Both the position numbers and the translations under genes were made by a program. From Nocardia sp. NBC_01730 (GTDB lineage Bacteria; Actinomycetota; Actinomycetes; Mycobacteriales; Mycobacteriaceae), in assembly GCF_035920445.1 (NCBI RefSeq), contig NZ_CP109162.1:930001-994000 (forward strand): a stretch of DNA of 64,000 nt. Reading direction: 5' to 3'. Position 1 is the first letter of the stretch. Each line of letters opens with the position of its first letter. This document shows, piece by piece, positions 31,353 through 41,102 of the stretch. The notes beneath the pieces were generated by a model. The model searched no databases. It saw only the letters and a program-made list of their open reading frames with translations, and was not told where the DNA came from.

Positions 31353-32132
31353 CTAATCGCGCCAGATGGGTGGGCGCTTTGCTAGGAAGGCCGCCATCCC
31401 TTCGCGGGCGCCGGGAAGTTGAGCGGCGGCGGCCATGACTTCCAGGGCGAGAGCGTAGGCATCTGCTTCAGGGCGGTCGAGTTGGCCGTAGAGAGTGCGT
31501 TTGCCGAGTGCTTTGCTGGCCCGACTGCCCCGGGTAGCGCGGGCGAGTAACTCGCCCACGGCGGTGTCCAGCTCGGCGTCTGGTACCGCTCGGTTGATCA
31601 GGCCCCACTGTTCGGCGGTGTGGGCATCGATCGGGTCGCCGGTGAGGGCCAGTTCCATCAGGCGTTTACGGCCGACGGCGCGGGCCACCGGCACCGCGGG
31701 GGTGTGGCAGAACCAGCCACCCTTGCCGCCGGGAAGCGCGAAGCCGGCCGATTCGGCGGCGACGGCCAGATCGCATGAGGCCACCAGCTGGCAGCCGGCG
31801 GCCGTGGCCAGACCGTGTACCCGGGCGATCACCACCTGCGGCACCGACTCGATGGTCGACATGAGCTCGGTGCACAGTGTGAGCAGTTCTCGTACGCCGA
31901 GCAGGTCGCGCGCGGCGACGTCGGCGAAATCATGTCCTGCGGAGAACACCGGACCATGCGCCCCAAGAACTATCCCGGTGGCGTCGGTCTCGCCGGCGGC
32001 CCGGAATGCGGCGAGCAGTTCGGCCAGATGGTCGCCCGACAGAGCATTGCGCCGCTCCGGCCGGTTCATGGTGATGCGCACCGTGTCGCCGTCCCGCGCG
32101 ACCAGCACACGCCGATTCGCCAAGGCGGTCAC
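31353..32132 (-). CDS. Enoyl-CoA hydratase/isomerase family protein
   Basis: 259 residues from the GTG at 32132, chosen because GGTGGAG precedes it and the length is then typical; longer in-frame starts have no homology. The crotonase fold is clear: MNRPERRNALSGDHL, the oxyanion-hole region GPVFSAGHDF, HGLATAAGCQLVASCDLAVA and LTGDPIDAHTAEQWGLINR. The two catalytic Glu of true hydratases are not obvious: the first is replaced in AAGCQLVAS, while the region after LPGGKGGWFCHTPAV differs from classical ones. It may act on an unusual acyl-CoA. It sits alone, convergent with nothing obvious on its left. Confidence 0.9.
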   Translation of the reverse strand: MTALANRRVLVARDGDTVRITMNRPERRNALSGDHLAELLAAFRAAGETDATGIVLGAHGPVFSAGHDFADVAARDLLGVRELLTLCTELMSTIESVPQVVIARVHGLATAAGCQLVASCDLAVAAESAGFALPGGKGGWFCHTPAVPVARAVGRKRLMELALTGDPIDAHTAEQWGLINRAVPDAELDTAVGELLARATRGSRASKALGKRTLYGQLDRPEADAYALALEVMAAAAQLPGAREGMAAFLAKRPPIWRD

Positions 32133-32586
32133 AACTCCACCGTAGACCTCTACAGGCAATGACACCTCCGAAGTGGTCGCGACCCCCTCATCGCTGTCAG
32201 CTGCTGCTCGACTAGCTTGTCCGCGTCGGGAAGACCGATGCGCGGCCAGAGTCAGTTGTGTTCCGGTGGCGGTCTGTCCCGACTTCGCGAAACTGTGGAC
32301 CGCTGTGAAGTAGTGCGCCACAACTGCGCCGATCGCGTCGAGGTGGCGCGAAAGCATGGCGATAGGAGACGATGACACAGCAGGCACGGTGAGGCTCCGA
32401 AGATCGTGTAGAAACCTTCATGGTCGACGGTCCCGCCGCGCTTGCCCCGAAACCACCCTCCATCGGCGTATGGAACCAGCGAATCGCAGGTCACACAATC
32501 CCGACTTTGCCCTCGCTAGCTTGTCGGTAGAACGAATCCGGGCCGCTGCCGCGGGCCGGTTCCAACAGGACGGAAGACAGAGGTCG
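32133..32586. other. Gap between enoyl-CoA hydratase and ceramidase
   Basis: The two genes are divergent, so both promoters should lie in this 450 bp. No protein-like frame and no clear operator were seen. Confidence 0.4.
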
Positions 32587-34563
32587 ATGCCGGAAACGAA
32601 CTATTCGACCGACCGCCATCTGGTCGGGCGCGCCATTGCCGACATCACCGGAGAACCGGCCGAGGTCGGCATGCTCGGCTACGGCAAGGCCGATCAGAAG
32701 ACCACCGGAATACACATCCGGTTGCGCGCCCGCGCTTTCGTCTTCGCGGACCCGATCCTCGATCGGCGTGTCCTGCTGATCGTGAACGACCTGCCCCTGA
32801 TCTTCTCCAGCATCACCCAGGAGGTGCTGCGCCGCCTGGCTCAGCGCTTCGGCGACACCTACACCGAGTCCAACGTGATGCTCACCGCAACCCACACCCA
32901 CTGCGGCCCCGGCGGCTATTCGCACCACAGGTTGTACAACAGCTCGATCGGGTTCCGCCCCAAGACCTTCGCGGCGATCGTCGACGGCATCGTCGAGGCG
33001 GCCGAGCGGGCACACGAGGATCTCGCACCGGCCACCCTGCGCCTGATACACGGCGAGCTTCGCGAGGCCAGCGTCAATCGCTCGCGTACGGCATTCGACC
33101 GAAATCCGCAGGAGGACAAGGAATTCTTCCCCGACGCCATCGATCCGCAGACGACCCTGCTGCGCATCGATCGCGAGGGCGAACCGGTCGGCGCCATCAA
33201 CTGGTTCGCCTCGCACGGCACGTCGATGACCAACCGAAACACGCTGATCAGCGGCGACAACAAGGGATACGCGGCCTATCACTGGGAGCGCGTGGTCGAG
33301 GGCGTGGACTATCTGGCGGACCCGGATCCCGACTTCGTCGCGGCCTTCGCACAGACCAACGCCGGTGATATGTCGCCCAACCTGGACGGCAGGCCCGGTC
33401 ACGGCCCCACCGATGACGAGTTCGAGAACACCCGGATTCTCGGCCTGCGCCAATACGAGGCCGCGGCGAAACTCGCCGCAGGGTACATGCCTCGAATGGC
33501 CGGCAGCGTCGATTGCCGCTTCGTGTATGTCGATCTGTCCGCGGTGACCGTGTCCGCAGAGTTCACCGGAGACGAGCGCGAGCACCGCACCGGCAGACCT
33601 GCCGGAGGTGCGGCCGCCTTCGCCGGCGCGGGGTTCGACGGACCCACCCACTGGAAGACCTTTCACGAAGGCCGTAATCCGGGCTGGGATCTGCTGTCGC
33701 GGTTGGCGTATCGGTTCGCGCCCGCACTGCGGGATGTACAGGCGCCCAAGGCAATCGTCGCTCCGGGCAGGCTGCTCAATCGGTTCAGGCCGTACGTGCA
33801 AGAGATCGTTCCAGTGCAACTCATCCAGATCGGCGAGCTGTATCTGCTCGGTATTCCGGGCGAGGTGACGATCACCGCCGGCCTGCGGTTGCGGCGTACG
33901 GTGGCGGCCATCCTCGGCGCCGAGCTGGCCAACGTCCTGGTCGCCGGATACGCCAACGCCTATATCCATTACGTCACGACTCCTGAGGAGTACGTCGCAC
34001 AGCACTATGAGGGCGCGAGCACCTTGTTCGGTCGATGGGAGCTGCCGGCCCTGCAGCAGGTCGCGGCGCAGCTCGCTACCGCGATGCACGACGGCAACGC
34101 GGTAGCGTCCGGTACCGCGGCGCCCGATCTGTCGGAGCTGCAGCGACCGTCGAAAACAACACCGCCGCCGGACTTTCCGACGGTGGGACGGCACTTCGGC
34201 GACGTGCTCACCGAGCCGGCGCCGGCGTATCGCGCCGGGGAGCGGGTGAGCGTCGAGTTCGCCGGTGCGCACCCCAACCACGACCTGCATCGCGGCAAGA
34301 CTTATCTCATGGTGCAGCGGCGCGACGGGGAACGCTGGCGAACGATCGCCGACGACGGCGACTGGACGACCACCTTCAGCTGGTCGCGTGGCCCCGCCCA
34401 GAGCTCGCGAGTCACCATCGTCTGGCACATCCCCGCCGACTCAACACCCGGCAGCTACCGGATCCGGTACTTCGGCGATGCCGTGCAGCTCGGCGATGAC
34501 CGTGTCCCCTTCAGCGGCACCTCGCCCGAGTTCGTGATCCACGATGAGGATCACGGCAAATGA
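32587..34563 (+). CDS. Neutral/alkaline ceramidase
   Basis: 658 residues from the ATG at 32587 (GAGG just upstream), close to the 640-670 of bacterial neutral ceramidases. The family marks are GRAIADITGEPAEVGMLGYG at the N-terminus, HTHCGPGG with a zinc His, and WFASHGTSMTNRNTLISGDN, which holds the second zinc His and the nucleophilic Ser. FAQTNAGDMSPN follows. The Ig-like C-terminal domain starts near EPAPAYRAGERVSVEF. The enzyme cleaves the amide bond of ceramide to sphingosine and a fatty acid. No signal peptide is visible, so export would be non-classical or the start lies elsewhere. Bacterial ceramidases act on host or environmental sphingolipids. Confidence 0.93.
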   Translation: MPETNYSTDRHLVGRAIADITGEPAEVGMLGYGKADQKTTGIHIRLRARAFVFADPILDRRVLLIVNDLPLIFSSITQEVLRRLAQRFGDTYTESNVMLTATHTHCGPGGYSHHRLYNSSIGFRPKTFAAIVDGIVEAAERAHEDLAPATLRLIHGELREASVNRSRTAFDRNPQEDKEFFPDAIDPQTTLLRIDREGEPVGAINWFASHGTSMTNRNTLISGDNKGYAAYHWERVVEGVDYLADPDPDFVAAFAQTNAGDMSPNLDGRPGHGPTDDEFENTRILGLRQYEAAAKLAAGYMPRMAGSVDCRFVYVDLSAVTVSAEFTGDEREHRTGRPAGGAAAFAGAGFDGPTHWKTFHEGRNPGWDLLSRLAYRFAPALRDVQAPKAIVAPGRLLNRFRPYVQEIVPVQLIQIGELYLLGIPGEVTITAGLRLRRTVAAILGAELANVLVAGYANAYIHYVTTPEEYVAQHYEGASTLFGRWELPALQQVAAQLATAMHDGNAVASGTAAPDLSELQRPSKTTPPPDFPTVGRHFGDVLTEPAPAYRAGERVSVEFAGAHPNHDLHRGKTYLMVQRRDGERWRTIADDGDWTTTFSWSRGPAQSSRVTIVWHIPADSTPGSYRIRYFGDAVQLGDDRVPFSGTSPEFVIHDEDHGK

Positions 34564-34565
34564 TC

Positions 34566-34925
34566 ACACCCGCAGCCGCGAGCAGCACCGGACGTGCTCG
34601 CTGGGCCTGTTGCCGGCCTTCGGGCCCGAACAGCACATCGCGGTTGCGCAGGCCGGTGAGGATGTCACCGGCCTCGGCCATGTTGCGGGCGAACCGGTCG
34701 AACTTCGTCGTGCTCAGCACCACCTGCCGATCGGCTACGGCGGCGGCCGCCGAGGTGACCGCGGCGAGCGCGTTGTCCAGTCCGGCCCGTTTCTTGCGCG
34801 TGGTGCCGAAGATCCCCGGTCGATGAAGATCCGCTCGGTCGGCACGCCGAGCGCCAGTAGTTGCTCGGTCTGGATCTCGACGTCCTGCTCGTCGGTAGAG
34901 CAGCGGCAGTACTCGACGCGGAACG
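34566..34925 (-). pseudogene. Serine recombinase (resolvase) remnant, frameshifted
   Basis: In two frames: VEYCRCSTDEQDVEIQTEQL and PTERIFIDRG (catalytic Ser in CSTDEQ), then after a shift near 34815 FGTTRKKRAGLDNALAAV and TTKFDRFARNMAEAGDILTG. These are the N-terminal catalytic domain of a small resolvase. The start codon is missing (bases before RVEY read TTC), and homology ends after VLFG near 34620. At least three lesions show it is dead. Confidence 0.85.
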
Positions 34926-35058
34926 GCTCGATCAGCGTCCGATCGTTCCGTATGGCGGGGGCCCATCGGAACAGTTCGCGGAACACCACGACGCCAGCAA
35001 CGTCGTTCGTGCTTCGCACTTCAGAACGCTTCGGGAGTTAGCCGTATTCGGTGACATT

Positions 35059-36168
35059 TCAGCCAGGTTGGAAGAATGCGAGCATTCTCCGGCTGGCGCC
35101 CGGCGACGTCAGGATTTCCCAGATGCGTGCGGACATTCGGGCGGCAGCACTGGTGCGTTCGAACATCTCGCGTTCGTATTCTTTGACGGCGGTCGGAAAG
35201 TCGTTCGGGTGTGTGCCCAGTGCGAGGCCGAGCACAGCGCCGTCGAGCAGTGCCATGTTGGCGCCCTGGCCCACCGGCGGCATCAGGTGCGCGGCGTCGC
35301 CGAGCAGCGTTACGCCTGGTGTCGACGGCCAGGTCAGGCCGACCGGGAGAGTGGTGATCGACCATGTCAGGATCGTGTCGTCGCAGGCTGCGATCAGCGC
35401 GGTGAACCGTGAGTCCCAGCCGGTGAACTCCTCGATCAGCCGCGCCCTGGCGGCGGTTGGGTCGCCGAACGGGATTCCGCTGGTCGCGAACCAGTCCTCG
35501 GCGGTGTTGTAGAAGCTGGTGTAGACGCGTACGCGGCCGTCGCCGTTGCGCTGCGCCGTCAGGGATTGCCCGTTGCCGAGCACCCAGTAGTTGCCGCGCC
35601 CAACCATCGCCGCGAGGTCGGGATAGGTGCGGTCGATGTCGGGAATGCCGAGTTCGACGACGTGTTGGCCGGTGTGCGCCGGGCGGGCGTCAGTGAGCAG
35701 GGCACGGACCCGGGAGTTCGCACCGTCGGCGCCGACCAGCAGGTCATACGTCGCGCTGCTGCCGTCGGCGAAGTGCAACAGACCGTCATCGGCGTGTTCG
35801 AACGCGTGCCCCCAGCGCACCGCGTGTTCAGGGAGAGAATCCAGCAGCAGATTGCGCAGATCGGCACGGTCGACCTCGGGTCGCTCGAGCGGGGCGTCCT
35901 CAGGGGTGTCCTCCTGGAGCAGCAGGGTGCCGTCCGGCTCCAGAAGGCGCATGTCCTGCCCTTCGCCGCGGGCGATGGCGTGGAACTGGTCGATCAGGCC
36001 GGCCTCACGCAGCGCTCGCTGCCCGGAATGTATGTCGAGCATGCCGCCCTGGCCGCGCGCGCCGCGCGAGGGTTCACGTTCGTACACGATGGCGTCGATG
36101 CCGTTCACGCGCAGCACCCGGGCGAGCGCCAGGCCGCCCAATCCGGCTCCGACAATGGCGATTGTCAT
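35059..36168 (-). CDS. FAD-dependent monooxygenase, TetX-like
   Basis: 369 residues from the ATG at 36168, preceded by AAAGGGAA; longer in-frame starts would run through the neighbour's operator. The FAD fold is complete: IAIVGAGLGGLALARVLR, the DG motif in DLLVGADGANSRVR, and the GD motif in GVTLLGDAAHLMPPVGQGAN. Overall layout matches class A flavin hydroxylases near TetX. These cytosolic NAD(P)H-dependent enzymes hydroxylate aromatic or polycyclic substrates, and TetX itself inactivates tetracyclines. The gene is divergent from a TetR regulator with 67 bp between them, the standard layout of an inducible detoxification pair. The actual substrate is not known. Confidence 0.92.
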   Translation of the reverse strand: MTIAIVGAGLGGLALARVLRVNGIDAIVYEREPSRGARGQGGMLDIHSGQRALREAGLIDQFHAIARGEGQDMRLLEPDGTLLLQEDTPEDAPLERPEVDRADLRNLLLDSLPEHAVRWGHAFEHADDGLLHFADGSSATYDLLVGADGANSRVRALLTDARPAHTGQHVVELGIPDIDRTYPDLAAMVGRGNYWVLGNGQSLTAQRNGDGRVRVYTSFYNTAEDWFATSGIPFGDPTAARARLIEEFTGWDSRFTALIAACDDTILTWSITTLPVGLTWPSTPGVTLLGDAAHLMPPVGQGANMALLDGAVLGLALGTHPNDFPTAVKEYEREMFERTSAAARMSARIWEILTSPGASRRMLAFFQPG

Positions 36169-36235
36169 TGTTCCCTTTCGATACACAGTATCTTCCAATA
36201 CACTGTATTGCACCATCCGATGTATCGTCAGCGGC
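36169..36235. promoter_or_regulatory. Divergent promoter/operator of the monooxygenase-TetR pair
   Basis: The 67-bp gap is AT-rich for this genome and full of related inverted repeats: AATACA-C-TGTATT at 36197-36209, ATAC-ACA-GTAT at 36181-36191, and CGATACA (36179) with TGTATCG (36221). The recurring half-site ATACA/TGTAT suggests two or more TetR-dimer sites covering both promoters. Confidence 0.65.
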
Positions 36236-36916
36236 ATGTTGGTGTGGGAGCGGCCGGAGCCACCGAATCGACCGGTGCCGGCCCCGCTGAGCCGGGAGCG
36301 GATCGTACGAGTGGCGATCCGGTTGGCCGACGCGGACGGCCTAGCGGCGGTGTCGCTACGCAAGGTCGCCGCCGCCCTGGACGTCGGGCCGATGCGGCTG
36401 TATGGCTACATCGCCACCAAGGAGGAGTTGCTCGACCTGATGGTCGACGCGGTCTACGCCGAGATTCGGCCCGCTGGAGACGGTTGGCGAGAGGTACTAC
36501 GGTCCCTTGCCGAAACCACCCGGAAGGCCGCTCACCAGCACGAATGGCTCGCCGACCTGATCGGTGGGCGGCCCCAGCTCGGGCCGCACGCGCTGGCCAG
36601 GGGAGAGGCTGTGGTGGCCGCAATGGCCGGCGTCGACGTGGACACCATCATGCCGGTGGTCGACGCGGTCAATGCGTACGTGATCGGCGCGGTGCGCCGG
36701 GAGATCACCGAGCAGCGCGCCGAGCGAGCCACCGGGATGGACAAGCAGCAGTGGCAGGCCGCCTTCGGGCCTTATCTGGAGCGAACCTTCGCAACCGGCC
36801 GATTCCCCGCGCTGGCCACGGTCATACGCGATGGCGCCCACCTGGACGCCAACCAAACCTTCCGGACTGGCCTCGAATTCCTCCTCGATGGCATCCAAGC
36901 CCGCATCTCGATCTGA
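36236..36916 (+). CDS. TetR-family repressor of the TetX-like monooxygenase
   Basis: 226 residues. The N-terminal HTH reads SRERIVRVAIRLADADGLAA, then SLRKVAAALDVGPMRLYGYI; the Tyr-Gly-Tyr end of the recognition helix is typical. The C-terminal part resembles the TetR_C ligand-binding domain of the tetracycline repressor (LADLIGGRPQLGPHALARGE, then DANQTFRTGLEFLLDGIQAR). Divergent placement with repeats between the genes makes it the likely repressor of the flavin monooxygenase, released by that enzyme's substrate. Confidence 0.93.
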   Translation: MLVWERPEPPNRPVPAPLSRERIVRVAIRLADADGLAAVSLRKVAAALDVGPMRLYGYIATKEELLDLMVDAVYAEIRPAGDGWREVLRSLAETTRKAAHQHEWLADLIGGRPQLGPHALARGEAVVAAMAGVDVDTIMPVVDAVNAYVIGAVRREITEQRAERATGMDKQQWQAAFGPYLERTFATGRFPALATVIRDGAHLDANQTFRTGLEFLLDGIQARISI

Positions 36917-36991
36917 CGCGCGGCCCGAGGGACCAGACGAGCGCCGCCCGCGGCACCAGCTCGGCGCTGACGCGTTGAGACGACGCGACCT

Positions 36992-37915
36992 CTAGCGGCC
37001 CGAAGCCACTATTCCGCGGCAGTGGCGGCTTTCTCGACAAATCGGATGCGCCCGAGAGATGTGCGCCAGCACCTCGTCGATCCGGCGCCCGGACCGGCGC
37101 ATCTGCTCGACAGCGAGCCCGTAATACTCTGTCGTCCAGGCGATCACCGAGTTCGCGGCCGATGTCAGGCACCAGGCTTGTTCGGTCTGGGTTTCCAGGT
37201 GGCGGGCGCGGATCATGCCCTCGTGAGCGTAGAGCAGGTCACGCCGCAGTGCGTGCAGGGATTCGCCCTTGTTGAGCTGGCGGGCGATGCGACGGCGATA
37301 GTCGGGGTCGGACAAATATTTCGTGGCGTAGATCGTTCCGCGGAGAGCCCATATTCCTTCAGCGCGGCGGAGAGGGCGTTCTGTCGGCTGGAGGCGGAAG
37401 CTTGCCGACCGGCAGTGACGCGGTGGCGTGCCCGAACTTCAGCGATCCGGCCAACCGGAGCAGGTCGTCGTAATGATCCGCGATGAGGCCCAGATTCAGC
37501 TTGCGGGTCAGCGGCGGGCCCCGCATGCGGGGCCCGGATTCCACGTCCGCTCTGGGCCCGGCCGATACAGCGTGATGCGTCCCAGATCCCGGATCCGCGG
37601 CGAGAGTTGCAGGCCCAGCAGGTGAGGTTCCGTTTCAACTCCGGTGAGCGGGTCTGCTTGCCGGATGCGTGGGGGAAGCAGTCCAGAAAGCCAGTGCGTT
37701 TGTCCAGCTCGATCAACAGCGACATAATCGGCGCTCACGGCAGCATCTCCGTCAGCTCCGCCTCGAGCGCCGTCGCCTCGGCCGACACGTCCTCTGCGGT
37801 CAGAGGGGAGATCACCAGATCTCCGTCGTCGTCCAGTCGGACCGGGCCGTCGCCCTGGGCGAACACCGCCTCCAGCTCGCCGACCGCGTCGTGGAACTCG
37901 TCGACGGCCGCAGCG
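36992..37915 (-). pseudogene. Tn3-family transposase, C-terminal half, decayed
   Basis: Fragments in several frames give a consistent TnpA C-terminus. LVISPLTAEDVSAEATALEA ends in a TGA at 37735-37737, then LLIELDKRTGFLDCF, HASGKQTRSPELKRNL, LSPRIRDLGRITLYRP, LTRKLNLGLIADHYDDLLRL, and finally DPDYRRRIARQLNKGESLHA, LLYAHEGMIRARH and WTTEYYGLAVEQMRR. The first roughly 600 of about 1,000 residues are missing. At least one nonsense codon and several frameshifts are present. It breaks off into arylsulfatase sequence near 37915. Confidence 0.88.
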
Positions 37916-39924
37916 ATCGACCGGATCGCGGCCAACGGTCTGCGCTACGGCAAGTGGCACACCACGGCGCTGTGTTCCCCGACCCGATCCTGCTTGCTGA
38001 CCGGCCGCAACCACACCACCAACGGCATGGCGTGCATCAGTGAGGCGGCGATCGGCTTCCCCGGCGCGAACGGGCACATCCCGCCGGAATGCGCCACCCT
38101 CGCCGAGGTCCTGGTCGAGCAAGGCTCTTCCACCGCGATGGTCGGCAAATGGCATCTCTGTGCCGAGGACGAGATGAACTTGGCGTCCACCAAAAGGAAT
38201 TGGCCGATCGGCCGCGGATTCGAGCGCTTCTACGGCTTCCTCGGCGCCGAGACCAACCAGTGGTACCCCGACCTGGTCCACGACAACCATCCCGTGGAGC
38301 AGCCAGCCACCCCGGACCAGGGCTATCACTTCAGTGTCGACATCACCGATAAGGCCCTCGACTAGATCGGAGACGTCAAGGCGATCGCCCCGGATCGGCC
38401 GGTGTTCCTGTACTACGCGCCGGGCTGCGCTCACGCCCCGCACCAGGTGCCCCGCGAATGGGCAGACCGCTACCGCGGCCGGTTCGACGCCGGCTACGAG
38501 GCGATGCGGGAGCAGATCCTGGCCCGGCAGAAGGAGATGGATCTAATCCCCGCCGACACCGAGTTGCCGCCGCTGAACCCGATCGGCACCCCCGAGACCC
38601 GCACCGGCCCCGATGGGAAACCCTTCCCGGCATTGGACTCAATGGCGCCAGCGGCGAAGGCGGTCCCACCGGGTCGGTCAACGAGAACAAGTTCGCCAAC
38701 GGTGTTCCGGACGATCTGGCCGAAAATCTCACCAAACTGGACGAGCTGGGTGGCACCAAGACCTACAACCACTACCCGAACGGGTGGGCGATGGCCTTCA
38801 ACACCCCATTCAAGATGTGGAAACGCTACTCGTTCAACGGTGGTGCCTCCGACGCGTGCATCTTCTCATGGCCCGCAGGGATCGAAGCACGCGGCGCGAC
38901 CCGGGACCAGTACCACCACGCTATCGACGTGGTCCCGACATTGTTGGACTGCATCGGCATCGAACTTCCGGACACGGTGAAGGGGTACACCCAGTGCCCC
39001 TGCAGGGTGTGAGCATGCGCTACAGCTTCGACGCCGCCACGATCCCCACCGCCAAGCGCACCCAGTTCTATTCGATGCTCGGCACCCGCGGTATCTGGCA
39101 CGACGGCTGGAAGGCCGTCACCACCCATCCCGCGATCAGCGGTTGGGGCCACTTCCCGGAGGACACCTGGGAGGTCTACCACTGCCAGGAGGACCGATCG
39201 GAGCTTCGCGATCTCGCCGCCGAGGAGCCCGTGCGGCTCGCCGAGCTCGTCGGGTAATGGTTCCACGAGGCAGGTGCGAACCAGGCGTTGCCGCTCGACG
39301 ATCGCGCCGCCCTCGAGATCGTCACCACCCCGCGTCCGCAGCTCGCGCCGCCCCGAAACCGGTACGTCTACCGTCCCGGTGGAGCCCAGGTGCCCGAGTC
39401 TGTCGCGGTCAACATCCGCAACCGCTCGTACTCGATCGGCGCACTTGTCGACATCCCCGAACCGGGCGCGACCGGGGTGCTGTTCTCCCATGGCGGCCGG
39501 TTCGGCGGGCACGCCCTCTATGTCAAGGACAATCGGCTGCACTACGTATACAACTTCCTCGGCAGCGAGGAGCAGAAGATCAGCGCATCCGAGGACCTGC
39601 CGACCGGGAGAACATGATCTTGGCGGCCTCGTTCGGGAAGGATGGTGAGGATCCGCCCGGCACCGCGCACGGCGTCATGAGCCCGTACTACGGTGACCGC
39701 AAGGTCGGTCAGGGACGGATCAAAACCCAGGCCGGCAAGTTCAGTATCGCTGGCGAGGGCCTGCACGCCGGCCGCGACAGCGGGGAATCGGTCACCGACG
39801 ACTACCCCGGATCCGCTCCCTGGGCGTTCACCGGTGGCACTTTGAAGCGGGTGTCGTGGATGTCAGCGGCGAACCCTACGTCGACCTCGAACGCGAAGCC
39901 GTCGCCATGCTCTCCCGCGAATGA
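37916..39924 (+). pseudogene. Arylsulfatase, N-terminally truncated, many lesions
   Basis: DRIAANGLRYGKWHTTALCS enters at the Tn3 junction and includes CSPTR, where the Cys becomes formylglycine in active sulfatases. The rest can be followed to the natural end (DLEREAVAMLSRE, stop 39922). It carries an amber stop at 38363, frameshifts near 38635, 38995, 39610 and 39855, and an ochre stop at 39255. The metal-binding N-terminus before about residue 60 is lost. Recognisable stretches include VFLYYAPGCAHAPHQVPREW, YNHYPNGWAMAFNTPFKMWK and NRSYSIGALVDIPEPGATG. No product can form. The gene heads toward the intact formylglycine-generating enzyme gene, which is convergent with it. Confidence 0.92.
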
Positions 39925-39963
39925 CCGCTGCCAGCGTGAACCTGTGTAGAAAGGTTTCGGTCA

Positions 39964-40902
39964 TCACGGTCTGATGATGCATCGGAAGCCGATGTGACAT
40001 GTGGAGGTCTCCTCGGTCTGACCCTGACGCGCCGCAGGTCGATATCGCAGGCAGTAGTTCGGCGCACACAGGTACGAGCCGCCTTTGATCACACGGCGTG
40101 CGTAGGGCTCGCCGGGCTCGGGCGTAAGCACGACGGCCTTGCGTAGGTTGGCGGGCATGCAGCAGATAGCTGCCGGTGCCATGGTTTTCCCCGTCTCGGA
40201 GTGGTCGGCGGTGTAGTAGTCCACCGTCCACTCCCACACATTGCCCGCCATATCGCTGAGTCGGTAGCCGTTCGGCGGGAACCGGCCTACCGGCGACGTG
40301 CCCGGGACGCCGTCCCCATCGAGGTTCTCCCAGGGAAACCGGCCCTGCCAGACGTTGGCGGCGCGCCTGCCGCCAGGTTCGCGCGTTGCGCCCCACACGA
40401 ACGGTTGCCGGTCCAGGCCACCTCGGGCGGCAAATTCCCACTCTGCTTCGGTCGGCAGTTCCTTGCCGGCCCACTGGACGTAGGCCGAGGCGTCGAACCA
40501 GGACACTTGGGTGACCGGATGGCGTTGCCGTCCATCGAGATTGCTGCCGGGGCCCTGCGGATGGCGCCAATCCGCACCCGGAGTAAACGACCACCAGCGC
40601 CGGTAGTCATCGAGCGGCACAGGTCCTGGGGTGGGGGTGAACACCAAGGAACCGGGCACCAACAACGACGGGTCTGCTCCCGGGTGTTGCGCCGGATCTG
40701 GCGGTGTTTCGGCGGTGGTGACATATCCGGTGTCCTTCATGAACCGCCGGAACTCGGCCACTGTTACCGGATGGGTATCCATCCAGAAGCCATCCACGGT
40801 GGCCTGATGAACAGGACTTTCTTCCGGATAGAAGTTTTGGGATCCCATCCAGAAAGTCCCGCCGGTGATCCACTCCATGTTCTTTGGAGCCGTACGTGTC
40901 AT
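39964..40902 (-). CDS. Formylglycine-generating enzyme (sulfatase-activating oxidase)
   Basis: 312 residues from the ATG at 40902; an in-frame TTG at 40965 behind AGGGG is an alternative. The FGE fold is complete: MEWITGGTFWMGSQNFYPEE, HPVTVAEFRRFM, HPVTQVSWFDASAYVQWAGK, LPTEAEWEFAARGG, DMAGNVWEWTVDYY and GGSYLCAPNYCLRYRPAARQ. The copper-binding Cys pair of aerobic FGEs (C-x4-C, here CAPNYC) is intact. The enzyme oxidises the sulfatase active-site Cys to formylglycine before folding. Its natural partner next door is dead, so it either serves a sulfatase elsewhere or is on the way to decay. Confidence 0.94.
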   Translation of the reverse strand: MTRTAPKNMEWITGGTFWMGSQNFYPEESPVHQATVDGFWMDTHPVTVAEFRRFMKDTGYVTTAETPPDPAQHPGADPSLLVPGSLVFTPTPGPVPLDDYRRWWSFTPGADWRHPQGPGSNLDGRQRHPVTQVSWFDASAYVQWAGKELPTEAEWEFAARGGLDRQPFVWGATREPGGRRAANVWQGRFPWENLDGDGVPGTSPVGRFPPNGYRLSDMAGNVWEWTVDYYTADHSETGKTMAPAAICCMPANLRKAVVLTPEPGEPYARRVIKGGSYLCAPNYCLRYRPAARQGQTEETSTCHIGFRCIIRP

Positions 40903-41102
40903 GGAATTCAGCGTTTCATAGTTGGCGCCAGCACAGGAAAGATCGACGCGGTCGGTCGGCTTCAACCCCTATTGCGATCAGCGCTTATTCGGTGAGGTTG
41001 CGCCGGGACGCGCGCGCAACCTGTCGTGTGTCGCAGCCATCGGTGGCGGTCGGCGTGGCGATGCACGCCAGCAGTCGGCGACGCCGAAGAATGCGTAGAC
41101 TC

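Noticed and set aside
32491..34428. 645-codon antisense frame over the ceramidase gene
   Set aside because: The sense strand holds a complete enzyme with all motifs; the antisense product is not protein-like.
38363..38365. In-frame TAG in the arylsulfatase as possible recoding
   Set aside because: Four frameshifts, a TAA and a missing N-terminus in the same gene make simple decay the better explanation.
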